From positions 117,576,674-117,640,673 of the forward strand of contig CM061243.1 in NCBI GenBank assembly GCA_030848705.1: 64,000 bases of DNA, read 5' to 3'. Below are positions 12,188 through 23,438 of the stretch, one piece after another. Both the position numbers and the translations under genes were made by a program. This stretch comes from Heracleum sosnowskyi (lineage: Eukaryota; Streptophyta; Magnoliopsida; Apiales; Apiaceae). The notes under the pieces are model-generated. The model was given only the letters and a program-made list of their open reading frames with translations. It was not told where the DNA came from and ran no database searches. Within the stretch, counting starts at the first letter, position 1, and every line of letters starts with the position of its first letter.

Positions 12188-15100
12188 GGTAAGGTTAAAA
12201 GCTCAAAGGTTGTGTGGATTCTGGATAGTGGCTGTTCTAGACACATGACAGGTGAAGAGTCCCTGCTTACAGAGGTGGTTAAGAAGACCGGCCCGATTGT
12301 AACCTTTGGAGATGACAACAAAGGATTCACTACGGGATATGGTAAATTGAAAGCTGGAAATGTCATCATTGAAAACATCTCTCTTGTTGAAGGATTAAAG
12401 CACAATCTTCTAAGTATCAGTCAATTCTGTGATAAAGGCTACAATGTAGATTTCAGAAAGGACAAGTGCTTGATCACCAACAGGAAGGATGAGAAGCTTA
12501 CTCTACTGGGAGTGAGAAAAGGGAATTTGTTTATAGCTGACTTAAGTTCTACCAGTGAAGGAGAAGTTACATGTTTCTATGCAAAGGCATCTTCAGAACA
12601 AAGTTGGCTATGGCACAAGAAGCTCTCACATTTGAACTTCAAAACTATGAACTCTTTGGTAAAGAGAGAGTTAGTGAGAGGGTTGCCCCTGATGGAATTC
12701 AATCAGGAGGGACTATGTGAAGCATGTGAAAAGGGGAAGTCGAAGAAAGCATCACATGGAAGCAAAGGAATGACAAGCATTACTGAACCATTACAGCTGA
12801 TTCATATGGATTTATTTGGTCCAGTTAATGTTATGTCACTTTCAAGAAACAGATATGCATTGGTGATGGTGGATGACTACTCCAAGTACACGTGGGTGTT
12901 GTTCATACAAACAAAGGATGAAGCAACACAACTAATCATTGATCACATCAAGAAGATAGAAGTGGAAGCTAAGCTACCTGTGCGGACAATCAGATCAGAC
13001 AATGGAACTGAATTCAAGAATGCAGTTCTAAATGATTTCTGCTCAGAGAAAGGAATATCAAGACAGTTTTCAGCACCAAGAACTCCTCAACAGAATGGAG
13101 TAGTGGAAAGGAAGAACAGGACCTTGGTTGAAGCAGCAAGGACCATGTTGAGTGAATCAAAACTTCCCACTTACTTTTGGGCTGAAGCAGTGAATACAGC
13201 TTGCTACACTCAGAATCGAACCCTGATCAACAAAGATCATGAAAAGACTCCGTATGAGTTAATGGCCAACAAGAAGCCAACACTGAAGTACTTTCATGTG
13301 TTTGGTGCAAAGTGCTTTGTACTTAAAGATGGAGAACATCTTGGCAAGTTTGATGCCAAAGCAGATGAAGGCATTTTTCTGGGCTATTCTCTGGAATCTA
13401 AGGCTTTCAGGGTATATGTGATTGAAGATAAGAAGGTGTTGGAAAGCTTTAATGTAACATTTGACGACACTAAAAGACCAGGCCTGCAAACTGGAGAGAA
13501 CTCTGAATCCTTGGTATTTGAAAATCTATCAGGAGATCTCTCTGACAATGAAGAAGTACCTGAAGTTGTTACAGTCATTAATAATAATCATAATGATAAT
13601 GATTCTGGACCAAGTGGTGACCAAAGTGGAAATCCTCAACATACAGGATCCACTAGTCAGTCTTCAGAATCAACAGATCAAACCGTCAACAACTCAGGGG
13701 GAGCAGGAGAAGGATCAACTAGTCACGCTCCACAACATCTAGAACAAGGAGAATCATCAAGATCGCATCTGCCAAGACAAAGGGTATGGAATAGAGATCA
13801 TCCCTTTCACTTGATCATTGGTGATCCGGACACAGGAGTGAGAACTAGGAGAACATCACAAAATGAATGTCACTATTCTGGGTTTCTTTCAGAAACAGAA
13901 CCTAAGAAAGTTGAAGATGCTCTAGATGATCCAGATTGGGTGATTGCTATGCAAGAAGAACTCAATCAGTTTGAAAGGCAGAAAGTTTGGAAGCTGGTAC
14001 CCAGGCCTAAGGGAAAATATGTTATTGGAACACGATGGATATTCAGAAATAAGTTGGACGAAGATGGCATTGTAACGAGAAACAAAGCCAGACTGGTTGC
14101 TAAAGGTTACTCTCAAGAAGAGGGTATAGATTATGATGAAACCTATGCACCAGTAGCAAGACTTGAGGCCATCAGAATGTTTCTGGCATTTGTTGCACAT
14201 TCCAATTACAAGGTATATCAAATGGATGTGAAGAGTGCTTTTCTGAACGGGGAGTTAGAAGAAGAAGTGTATGTGGAACAACCTCCAGGTTTTGAGGATT
14301 CAAAACTGGCAGACTTTGTGTACTTTCTATTCAAAGCTCTCTATGGACTCAAACAAGCTCCGAGGACATGGTATGACACTCTCTCTGAATTCTTACTTGA
14401 AAATGATTTTACAAGAGGTGTTGTAGACAAAACTCTCTTTGTCAAAAAGCATAAAAATGATTTGATATTGGTGCAAGTATATGTTGATGACATAATATTT
14501 GGTTCTACTAATGATGATCTATGCAAGAGATTTGCTAAGTTAATGCAGAGTCGTTATGAAATGAGCATGATGGGTGAATTGTCATTCTTTCTTGGATTGC
14601 AAGTATACCAAAAACAAGCTGGTATATTCATTTGTCAGTCCAAGTACATCAAGGATCTTCTTAAGAAGTATCAAATGGAAGACTCATCTACAGCAAAGAC
14701 TCCTATGCCAACTGCCACTAAGCTTGATAAGGATGAAACTAGTAAGAAGGTTGACATCACAGGCTACATAGGTATGATAGGCTCATTACTTTATCTCACT
14801 GCAAGTAGACCAGATATAATGTTTGCAACATGCTTGTGTGCTAGATTTCAGTCTGATCCTAAAGAATCTCATCTAATAGCTGTTAAGCGAATATTTAGAT
14901 ATCTTAAGGGGACCCCAAATCTTGGAATTTGGTACCCTAAAGATACAGGATTTGATCTTATTGGATACACAGACTCTGATTTTGCAGGTTGTAAGATTGA
15001 TCGGAAGAGTACTTCAGGAAGCTGTCAGTTTCTTGGAAGAAGGTTAGTTTCCTGGCATAGCAAGAAGCAGCATTCAGTGTCCATATCAACAGCTGAGGCT

Positions 15101-15427
15101 GAATACATTGCTGCTGGTAGCTGTTGTGCTCAGATCTTGTGGATGAGAAACCAACTCCGTGACTATGGACTTTTGTTGACAAAGATTCCAATATTTTGCG
15201 ACAACACAAGTGCCATAGCAATCTCAAACAACCCAGTGCAACACTCGAGGACGAAGCACATCGACATCAGGTATCATTTTATCCGAGAGCATGTCATGAA
15301 TGGAACTGTGGAGTTACACTTTGTACCCACAGAGGATCAAATTGCAGACATCTTTACTAAACCGCTTGATGAATCCACTTTCAATAAGCTGGTTGGTGAA
15401 CTTGGGATGTTAAATCTTTCTAATTGA
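12182..15427 (+). CDS. pol: P2 pol polyprotein, full-length open frame
   Basis: 1,081 codons without interruption, the only intact pol in the window. Domains in order are: retropepsin-like protease (WILDSGCSRHMTG), GAG-pre-integrase zinc region (WHKKLSHLN then CEACEKGK), integrase core with its three acidic residues (MDLFGPV, SDNGTEF, NGVVERKN), reverse transcriptase (MDVKSAFLNGELEEEVYVEQPPG; catalytic YVDDIIFGS) and RNase H (TEAEYIAAGSC; ending KPLDESTFNKLVGELGMLNL). The length is normal for plant copia pol. The frame begins right after a TGA and lacks an early ATG, so expression must involve gag by splicing, frameshift or another route. The neighbouring gag is broken, so activity would need a helper copy. 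Confidence 0.95.
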   Translation: MQGKVKSSKVVWILDSGCSRHMTGEESLLTEVVKKTGPIVTFGDDNKGFTTGYGKLKAGNVIIENISLVEGLKHNLLSISQFCDKGYNVDFRKDKCLITNRKDEKLTLLGVRKGNLFIADLSSTSEGEVTCFYAKASSEQSWLWHKKLSHLNFKTMNSLVKRELVRGLPLMEFNQEGLCEACEKGKSKKASHGSKGMTSITEPLQLIHMDLFGPVNVMSLSRNRYALVMVDDYSKYTWVLFIQTKDEATQLIIDHIKKIEVEAKLPVRTIRSDNGTEFKNAVLNDFCSEKGISRQFSAPRTPQQNGVVERKNRTLVEAARTMLSESKLPTYFWAEAVNTACYTQNRTLINKDHEKTPYELMANKKPTLKYFHVFGAKCFVLKDGEHLGKFDAKADEGIFLGYSLESKAFRVYVIEDKKVLESFNVTFDDTKRPGLQTGENSESLVFENLSGDLSDNEEVPEVVTVINNNHNDNDSGPSGDQSGNPQHTGSTSQSSESTDQTVNNSGGAGEGSTSHAPQHLEQGESSRSHLPRQRVWNRDHPFHLIIGDPDTGVRTRRTSQNECHYSGFLSETEPKKVEDALDDPDWVIAMQEELNQFERQKVWKLVPRPKGKYVIGTRWIFRNKLDEDGIVTRNKARLVAKGYSQEEGIDYDETYAPVARLEAIRMFLAFVAHSNYKVYQMDVKSAFLNGELEEEVYVEQPPGFEDSKLADFVYFLFKALYGLKQAPRTWYDTLSEFLLENDFTRGVVDKTLFVKKHKNDLILVQVYVDDIIFGSTNDDLCKRFAKLMQSRYEMSMMGELSFFLGLQVYQKQAGIFICQSKYIKDLLKKYQMEDSSTAKTPMPTATKLDKDETSKKVDITGYIGMIGSLLYLTASRPDIMFATCLCARFQSDPKESHLIAVKRIFRYLKGTPNLGIWYPKDTGFDLIGYTDSDFAGCKIDRKSTSGSCQFLGRRLVSWHSKKQHSVSISTAEAEYIAAGSCCAQILWMRNQLRDYGLLLTKIPIFCDNTSAIAISNNPVQHSRTKHIDIRYHFIREHVMNGTVELHFVPTEDQIADIFTKPLDESTFNKLVGELGMLNLSN

Positions 15428-16600
15428 TTTTGATTAGAAGTCAGTAACTGCAGAGAGTCCTGGTGAATACATGAGTTTAAGAATTGCTATATCCTTAGGA
15501 CTCGTGAATTTATTTTCTGGAGCAATTCTCGTAGTTAGGATTATTATACTAATTTTATGTCATAATTATGGATGATATATCTTCTGGCATTTAATTAGTT
15601 ATTAATTCTAAAAATTATTTAAGTGCTAATATTTGTACTAAATATTCAAGCATTTATTTAATTTGAATTAATTTGCTTTGTTTTTAACATTGTAGATTAA
15701 TGCAGCATAATTGATTAGATTTCAATTGGTTAATATCACTCAATGATATTTAATTGATTTTATTCTAAGAAAATTGTGAATTTTCTGTTAAGAATTGATT
15801 TTGGTGAATTTTAAAAGATTTATTAAAATTAAAACTTGACAGGAAATAAAAAGGTCTAAATTTTAAAACATGAACAGGTTTTAAAATGAAGACAGAAGCA
15901 AAAAATATCGAATTTAGGAAATTCGATAGTTTTTCAAGTACATAGATAAATCTATCGAATTTAATTTTCGATAGTTTTTGAAAAGGAAAAGAAAATCTAT
16001 CGAAAACATTTCTCGATAGTTTTTGAGAAAATTTTAAAATATATCGAAGGAATTCAATTAATTCAATATTTAGAATTCTCGATAGATTTTAAAAAAAACA
16101 AAATGGAAAAGCATCGAAGTGAGTTTTAGTTTATTTAATATTTAAAATTCTCGATACTTTTTCAATATAGTTCGATAGTTTTTTGTTTATCACAGCCAAA
16201 AGCATTCGATAGTTTTTCTGAAAACGTTTTATATTCTTATTTTCAAAATACTTCGATAGTTTTTCAAAAACCATCGAAGTACAGTTGACAGTTTTACCCC
16301 TCTGGAAAACCATCGAATGTACATTTGAAAACCATCGAACAATGAAATACCAAAAATACCCCTGACAATTCAATAAGTATAAATCACTGCCTTGGTTATT
16401 TTCTCTACATTTTCTTTCAGATCTTAAGAGAGAAAAAGGCCGTGAATAATACTTACAGAGAGATACACGACAAGAACATCTTAATCGATAGTTTTCTAAA
16501 GCTTTTTACCGATTAAAACTTCATAAAGTTACTGTTCTTTCACTGTATCTTGTTGATTAACCGTGAAAGTGTGAGTATCTTGAGTTTTTAATTCCTTTCA
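15428..16600 (+). other. P2 post-pol spacer packed with TTCGATAGTTTTT motifs; promoter-like end
   Basis: AT-rich non-coding sequence. From about 15900 to 16340 it holds a dozen or more copies of the motif TTCGATAGTTTTT or its reverse complement, with one-base variants such as TCGATGG or TCGATAC. A TATAAAT at about 16378-16384 is followed by a CT-rich leader (TTTTCTCTACATTTTCTTTCAG). In sister elements this is where an aORF starts. Here the sequence stops at the M1 junction before any ORF. Confidence 0.6.
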
Positions 16601-16606
16601 AGAAGA

Positions 16607-19165
16607 CTAATCATTAATGTACTTGGTTTGACTAATGAAAATGCCTTCATTAACTTGCTTTACTTGAAGACCAAGAAAATAAGTTAATTCTCCCATCATG
16701 CTCATTTCATACTTACTTTGCATAAGCTTGGCAAACTTTTGACAAAGTTTTTCATCTGTAGACCCAAAAATTATGTCATCTACATAAATTTGAACAAGTA
16801 TTGTAGAGCCATTCACAATCCTATGAAAAAGAGGTTTATCTACAGTACCTCTAGTGAAGTGATTCTCAAGAAGGAACTGCGACAATGTGTCATACCAGGC
16901 TCTAGGTGCTTGTTTCAAACCATAGAGTGCTTTGAGGAGAAAGTACACATACTCTGGAAAATCATCATCTTCAAAGCCAGGAGGTTGACTCACATACACC
17001 TCCTCTTCCAGTTCCCCATTCAGAAAAGCACTCTTCACATCCATTTGAAAGACCTTGAAATTGGCATGGGCTGCATAGGCTAGGAAAATCCTTATTGCTT
17101 CTAGTCTTGCAACAGGAGCAAAGGTTTCATCAAAATCAATTCCCTCTTCCTGTGAGTAGCCTTTTGCAACCAATCTAGCTTTGTTCCTTGTGACTATGCC
17201 ATTTTCATCCATCTTGTTTCTGAACACCCATTTTGTGCCTATTACACTCCTGTCTTTAGGCTTGGGCACCAGCTTCCAAACATTGTTCCTCTCGAATTGG
17301 TTTAGCTCCTCTTGCATAGCCAAAACCCAATCTGGATCTAGAAGTGCATCCTCAACTTTCTTTGGCTCTTCTTGAGACAGAAAGCTACTATATAGACATT
17401 CCTCTTGAGTTGCTCTTCTAGTTTGAACTTTTGAAGAAACATCACCTATAATTAGTTCAAAGGGATGATCTTTAGTCCATTTTCTTGAGGGAGGTAGATT
17501 TGCTCTTGAAGAAGTAGCTTCATGATCATGATTGCCTTGATTAGATATTTGTCCTTGAGAAACTCCCCCTGAGTTTGTTGTCCCTAATTGATCACTCCTG
17601 GAAGCATTTCTGTGACTGTCAACAGAATGTCCATTTTGACTGTTAACGAAACGCTCATTCTGACTGTCAACGAAATGACCATTTGGTCTACTAGCAGCTA
17701 TTCTTTTCAATCTTAATGCAGCAATTTCATCTTCACTGCTGCTTTCATCTGTGCTAGATACAACAACTTTGGACTGTTTCTCAATAGTCTTATCATGATC
17801 CATTTGTTCTCCTTCCTCATTCTCAAAAGAGAGACTTTCATGGAAACCTTCATCACAGAGACCCTGAATTTTGAGATCATCAAAAACAACATGTACAGAT
17901 TCCATAACAATGTTGGTTCTGAGATTGTAGACTCTGTAGGCTTTCCCTGCTGCATAACCCACAAATATTGCTTCATCTGCCTTTGCTTCAAATTTCCCCA
18001 AGTGCTCAGCTTGATTTCTCAGAACAAAACACTTGCAACCAAAGACATGAAGAAAATCCAATAGTGGTTTCTTTCTTTTGAGTAGTTGATAAGGTGTCAT
18101 TCCCTTGGCCTGATTAATCAAAGAAATATTTTGAGTGAAGCAAGCTGTGTTGACTACCTCAGCCCAAAAATAAGTAGGTAACTTTGATTCATCTAGCATT
18201 GTCCTTGCAGCTTCAATAAGTGTTCTGTTTTTCCTTTCAACTACACCATTTTGCTGTGGTGTCCTTGCTGCTGAAAACTCATGCAATATACCATTTTCTT
18301 CACAGAACACTTTCATGCTTGAATTCTTGAATTATGTCCCATTGTCACTCCTAATTCTTCTCACTTTGAAATCAGGATGATTGCTTACCATCTTGATGTG
18401 ATTGATAATGATTTCACTTGCCTCATCTTTGGAGTGCAAAAAGAAAGTCCATGTAAATCTAGAAAAATCATCAACAATCACAAGACAGTACTTCTTCTTT
18501 GAAATTGACATGACATTTACAGGGCCAAATAAATCCATGTGGAGCAACTCAAGCTGTTGAACAATTGATGACTCTGTCTTGCTTTTGAATGATGCCTTCT
18601 TTTGTTTCCCTTTTTGACAGGCATCACACAAACCATCCTTGGAGAATTCTACCTGTGGAATTCCTCTAGCAAGATCTTTCCTTACCAAATCATTCATGAC
18701 TTTGAAATTCAGATGAGATAATTTCTTGTGCCACAGCCAACTTTCATCCTTGCTTGCCTTGCTGAAAAGACATGTGATGGTGTCTGGACTTGTGCTGCTA
18801 AAGTCAGCAATGTACACGTTCCCTCTTCTGAATCCAGTCATGACCACATTTTTGTTTCCTACCTTAGAAACAACACAGGCTTCTTTTGAAAAAGTAACTA
18901 AAAATCCTTTGTCACAAAGTTGGCTGATACTAAGCAGGTTGTGCTTAAGACCATCCACCAATGCAACCTCATCAATGATGACATTCTCTTTTGAAATCAA
19001 GCCATATCCCTTTGTGTAGCCTTTGCTGTCATCTCCAAAAGCAATACAAGGGCCAGCTTTTTCCTGAAACTCTGTGAGCAGGGTGGAATCACCAGTCATG
19101 TGTCTTGAACAACCACTATCCAAGTACCAAAGATTCCTTTTGTCTCCCTGCACACAACAAACCAA
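16607..19165 (-). pseudogene. pol: M1 pol, one nonsense codon, truncated inside reverse transcriptase
   Basis: On the minus strand: protease WYLDSGCSRHMTG, GAG-pre-integrase WHKKLSHLN with CDACQKGK, integrase MDLFGPV and SDNGT, then TAA at 18334-18332 where Glu is expected. The same frame continues with NGVVERKNR, the spacer region, and reverse transcriptase with QMDVKSAFLNGELEEEVYV and YVDDIIFGS. It ends at FISQTKYIND near 16607, well before RNase H. Spacer residues read HFVDSQNERFVNSQNGH, a translation of the element motif. It is defective because of the truncation and the stop. Confidence 0.9.
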
Positions 19166-19184
19166 ATCAAGTTGATTTTGGTAC
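19148..19184 (-). promoter_or_regulatory. M1 gag-pol junction: gag stop followed by splice-acceptor-like site
   Basis: On the minus strand, GTACCCAAG follows the last gag Trp codon, then the gag TGA, then a T/G-rich run ending GTGCAG at 19148, again on a pol codon boundary. Pol is in a different frame from gag. Confidence 0.45.
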
Positions 19185-21596
19185 CCAAGTTTCCTTGGGT
19201 CCTGTCTTGTTAGCCTTTGATTTCCTTCTCAGATCATTTTTCACTTGTGTTGATCTTTGAGGGTTGCTCACAGTTTCATTCTCAGCATGCATAGATGGAG
19301 GAACAAACATGTTATTCCATGGCATTTGTGGCATGTTAAACATATTCATGTAAGGGTTAGGCACAAATGACATACCAGCATATGGATTTTGATACTGTGC
19401 ATATGGAGCAAACATGTTAGGCATAACAGGCATTGCAGGTATAGAATCATTCAATGTAGACTTAGGCATTTTCACATTAGCAGGTTTCTTAATAGACTTG
19501 CAATTAGCAGATAGATGATTAACACTACCACAATTAACACATGTCTTTCTAGGTGCATATTTATCAGGTGTGTAATTGTTGTGCTTGTTAATCCCTACTT
19601 TTCTGTTTCTGTTATTCTTTTTGTTACCTTTAGTCTCAACTTAAACTTTCTCTAACTTGTCTTTCAATTGCTTGTTAGACAAGTGACCTACATTAGCTCT
19701 TTCAACAGGCTTCTCAACTTTCTTTGATTTACTAGACTCACCTTGAACAAAGTTCTTGGTGACAGGACCATACTTTTCATTAAGTCTAGTGAGTTCTACT
19801 TTCTTTTTCTCTGTCAACGAAACAGCATGATCGGTTAATGGTTCATCTGTCAACGAAACATTGCATTCCGTTGACGTATCAACCTTCAACAAATGATCAT
19901 TGTTGTTTGTTGACTCTGATTCTGATTCTAAGGTTTCAACAGCATACCCTAGTTTCTCCTTGTTCTTTTTCCATGATTGCTCACAGAAAGATTCCACACC
20001 TTGAACATTAATGATGTTGCTAGCAACATTCCTGGAATCTTTCCATTTTGCAATCACACTCTGTTCTATCTCTAGTTGTGTTTTAAGAATTTCTTCCCTC
20101 TTTAATACTTTCTCAAGTTCCAGCTTAGCATCCCTACTAACACATCTCATTTTCTCAAACTCAATGAGCTGTGCTTCTAACATGGCATTTCTATCACTTA
20201 AGAGCAGATTTGATTCTTTAATCCTTGAATTCTCCTTGGTAAGTGATTTAAGAGTAACACGCAAATTATATAGTACAGTAGACATTTCATTTACTACACT
20301 GTCGCATTCCTCTTTAGAAAGCTCAGAAAGATTAGTAATTGTTACCTGGTTGCTTGAGGAGCTTGCTTCCTGCTCATGATTGTTAGCCATAAGAGCCAAG
20401 TTGACATACTCAACATCATCATCAGAATCTTCACCATTACCAGCCCAATCATACTCCTGAGACATGAAAGCCTTTTCTTTTTGCTTGAGAAGTTCAAAGT
20501 ATTTCTTTTTATAATCAACAGGCTCAAATTTCCTGTTGCCCTTCTCAATCTTGGGCTTTCTGCAGTCTCCAGCAAAGTGACCAAGCATTCCACAATTGAA
20601 ACATTTAGATTTAGACTTTTCAATCCAGTTACTTTTGTTAGGTTGAAAGTCTCTCCTTGGTGGCCTTGCTTCTGAGTTTCTCTTGAACTTGAACTTAGAG
20701 AATTTTCTTGACAGAAAAGCAATGTGTTCATCAATCTCATCTAAGTCATCCAAGTTGGCTGGTTCTGATTCTTCTTCCTCTGTCATCTTGCCTTTTCTCT
20801 TGCTAACATCACTTCTACAACTAGCTCGACTAGTTGTGGCTTTTGCAGCTTCCTCATTGTCATCTTCCAGTTGGTTCACAGATGCAATCAATGCAATAGA
20901 TCCACCCTTCTTCTGTACCTTCTCAATTTCTTCATCTTGCTCCATTTCCAACTCATATGTCTTTAATGTTCCATACAGCCTTTCAAGAGTGTAATCTTTG
21001 TACTCTTGAGTGTTTCTTAGAGAAACAGTCATAGGCTTCCATTCTTTTGGAAGAGCTCTTAGAAATTTAAGGTTTGAATCCTTAGTTTGGTAGATTCTCC
21101 CATACAACTTTAATCCATTCAGAAGCTTTTGAAACCTACTAAACGTGTCATTTAGGGTTTCACCAGCTTTAAAGTGAAAGTGCTCATATTGTTGTATAAG
21201 GAGTTGCATTTTGTTCTCCCTTACTTGCTCAGTTCCTTCACATAGTGTTCTGACAGTGTCCCATACTTCTTTGGAGGTTGTACAGTTTATGACATTGTCA
21301 AACATCTCTTGCTCCAAACCATTAAACAGAATGTTCATGGTTCTTTTATCTTTATGGACTTCTGCAACATCTTCAATAGTCCATTCTGAGACAAGTTTTG
21401 GAATATCCACATCAGGAGCATCATCTGGCAGTCCAACTCTAGATGCAAACTTCATGGGAATGTGTGGACCTTTCTCAATGCAGTCTACATACCTCTCGTC
21501 CATAGACATGAGATGTAAATGCATCTTTACTTTCCAGTGAAAGTAATTGTCCTTATCAAGAACTGGTATCTTCACACCTGCATCCTTCTTCACCAT
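19167..21596 (-). pseudogene. gag: M1 gag, one nonsense codon
   Basis: The ATG at 21596 starts a UBN2-type capsid region (YFHWKVKMHLHLMSMDERYV). An Arg/Lys-rich region follows, then the knuckle CFNCGMLGHFAGDC (about 20605-20564), a long Leu/Glu/Lys coiled coil, and a TAA at 19643-19641. The same frame then reads on through a second knuckle CVNCGSVNHLSANC (about 19540-19500), a Met/Pro/Asn-rich stretch and the standard WVPKST end. Between the coiled coil and the stop, CNVSLTDEPLTDHAVSLTE is the element motif read in a different frame from that in pol. Confidence 0.9.
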
Positions 21597-21645
21597 GGTT
21601 TCTGTTTTGGTCTTGATCTTTAAACTTCTTGTATGTTAGAAGCTT

Positions 21646-21659
21646 GCTCTGATACCAAT
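21646..21659 (-). promoter_or_regulatory. M1 primer-binding site (initiator tRNA-Met type)
   Basis: The minus strand reads ATTGGTATCAGAGC next to the LTR end GATTAACA, identical to the P2 primer-binding site. Confidence 0.9.
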
Positions 21660-22656
21660 TGTTAATCCCAAATGACCTAACAGAATTGTAGAAGGGGGGG
21701 TTGAATACAATTCTTGATATTTTCTTAAACTTAAAACACTTATAAATAAAACTGAACTGAATAAGTAAAAACACAAGATATAAATAATTCAGTTGGATTG
21801 TTTGATGATCCAACTGAAGTGTTTTTATTTCGGAAATAATCTGTGATACAAATGTACACAGCTGCTCAGTTACTAGATTTGTAGAGAAGAAAATGCTCTC
21901 AAAAATAGCTAATACAATCTATTTGTTTTTCTTCTCTTATTTCTATTTTAACTGCTACACTTGGTTATATATTCTCAAGTTTACAATACTATTTTTTGGT
22001 TACACTTAAGTACACTAAAGATAACCGCCAGTAGCTTGCTTTTCATTCCTTTTGTCCAGTGGTCCTTGGAGATCCTTGTCTTTTGTCTTCATGCTTATTC
22101 TGATCCCACTCAAGAACCCAATTGGGAATTGGAATGTTTCCTTATTTCCAGTGACCATTTTAATGGCTCCCAATGCAAATGCACACTTATACATCTCCTT
22201 TTGATCTGCAGAAAGCTGTCACTATCACTTTGTCAACTATACAGAAAAGCAATAATGATCTGTTGATGGCAGGAGAATGTATTTCGTTGATAGCTTTATT
22301 CTTCATTCCGTTGATGATGTATCCTTGTTTCGTTGATAGAGTAATCTTCATACCGTTGACATGTCTTCACTTAGGCAAAATTACAAGGCATGATATACTT
22401 ACAATTAACCAACCTATTTTGCCTATCTAGTACTTAGTCAACATGACTTAGGAAACCTATCTAATACATACATCAAATGCATATCAAACTGTGAAGTATT
22501 GTACAGTGCAATTGCTACAACACTCATTCCGTTGATGAGCTTCCTGTCAACGAAACACTGCAGAGCATGCCATTCCGTTGACAGTTACAAAATGACTTAA
22601 TACAAAATCTACTAAGTGTTTTTATAATTATCATCAAGAACAACATATTCCTAACA
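21660..22656 (-). repeat. M1 5' LTR
   Basis: 997 bp, starting TGTTAGGAAT and ending GGGATTAACA on the minus strand, with short inverted ends TGTTA/TAACA. It contains at least six copies of the motif CCGTTGAC or TTCGTTGA in both orientations (22278-22580). The run of C near its 3' end (about 21697-21703 on +) matches the P2 and M4 LTRs. No 3' partner is present for dating. Confidence 0.8.
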
Positions 22657-23438
22657 GTTTGGCATCTATTGATTCAAAACTTTGTTGCACAATGTAAATT
22701 AGTCTATCTATAGTTGTCTTTGGCTGTTGAAGAACTTGAAATATTTCTAGAGGTTTTATTTTTTTAAAAAAGTTGTATATTTGTACATTTAGTATTTGAA
22801 ATTTTAAAATGCTTTGATTTTGTATTTTTATTTTGGTTGACCATTGTTTATAAAAAAATAGGAATATGTTTAAATTAAGTGATGTGTGAATCGTTAGACC
22901 GAACTATTGTTAATTAGATTTCTTACAACACTTTTTTGAAGAAAAAAGCTTGTAACAATTGGTTACAGACAACAGTTGGAGAAAACAGGACGATTGTAAC
23001 AAAAGATAACAACCAACGGTTTCGTAATTAAAAACCATTGTGGTAATAACTTTTAAACAATGTATTTGCTTATAGAAACCGTTGACTAAAGGAAAGGAGA
23101 ACAACTCTTTTCTTCTATAGGAACCGTTGTGTTCATTTTATTCAGACAATACGAACAGATTTACTAGACCTTTGTGTTAATGCTAAAACAACAACACTTT
23201 TGTAATTCAATCCTCTTGATACAAAGCGCTTTCAACAACAGTTTTACCAAAAAGCGTTGTTGTTTCTGGCTTTTGTACAACAGTTTTGGAAGCTCTAACC
23301 GTTGTCTTCAGGAATATCATACAACGGTACGTACCGTTGTGTGATACACGTAACAGACGGCATCTCAATAGACAACGGGTTTTCAAAGCTTCAGACAATG
23401 GTCAAAAACCGTTGTAAAACGCTGTTTTCCTTGTAGTG
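22657..23438. mobile_element. CACTA (En/Spm) transposon terminal segment A
   Basis: Ends CTTGTAGTG at 23438, the reverse complement of the CACTACAAG terminus of plant CACTA elements. The subterminal region (about 22920-23430) is full of AACGGTT/AACCGTTG repeats in both orientations, typical of CACTA subterminal repeats. A stretch of about 28 bases around 23350-23380 matches the CACTA end at 61661 in reverse, so both belong to one family. The left border is the M1 LTR; the other terminus and any transposase are not present. It cuts the M2 aORF. Confidence 0.8.

Larger units (their letters stand above)
8509..16600 (+). mobile_element. Ty1/copia retrotransposon P2 (Sirevirus-like), 3' truncated
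   Basis: This element comprises a 5' LTR (8509-9602), a primer-binding site, a broken gag, a fully open pol and a post-pol spacer that ends at an abrupt junction with the minus-strand element M1 near 16600. No aORF or 3' LTR remains. The left border lies within the P1 aORF. The LTR and post-pol region share the motif TTCGATAGTTTTT in both orientations. Confidence 0.85.
16605..22656 (-). mobile_element. Ty1/copia retrotransposon M1, minus strand, 3' part missing
   Basis: Read on the minus strand, the element has a 5' LTR (22656-21660), a primer-binding site, gag, and pol ending abruptly in the reverse transcriptase near 16607. RNase H, aORF and 3' LTR are absent. The left border is a direct junction with P2 sequence. 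Its private motif is TTTCGTTGACAG or CCGTTGACAG, found in the LTR, gag and pol. Confidence 0.85.

Noticed and set aside
23207..23398. ORF in CACTA segment A that resembles one at 61524-61811
   Set aside because: The similarity comes from shared subterminal repeats; both are in repeat DNA without protein motifs.
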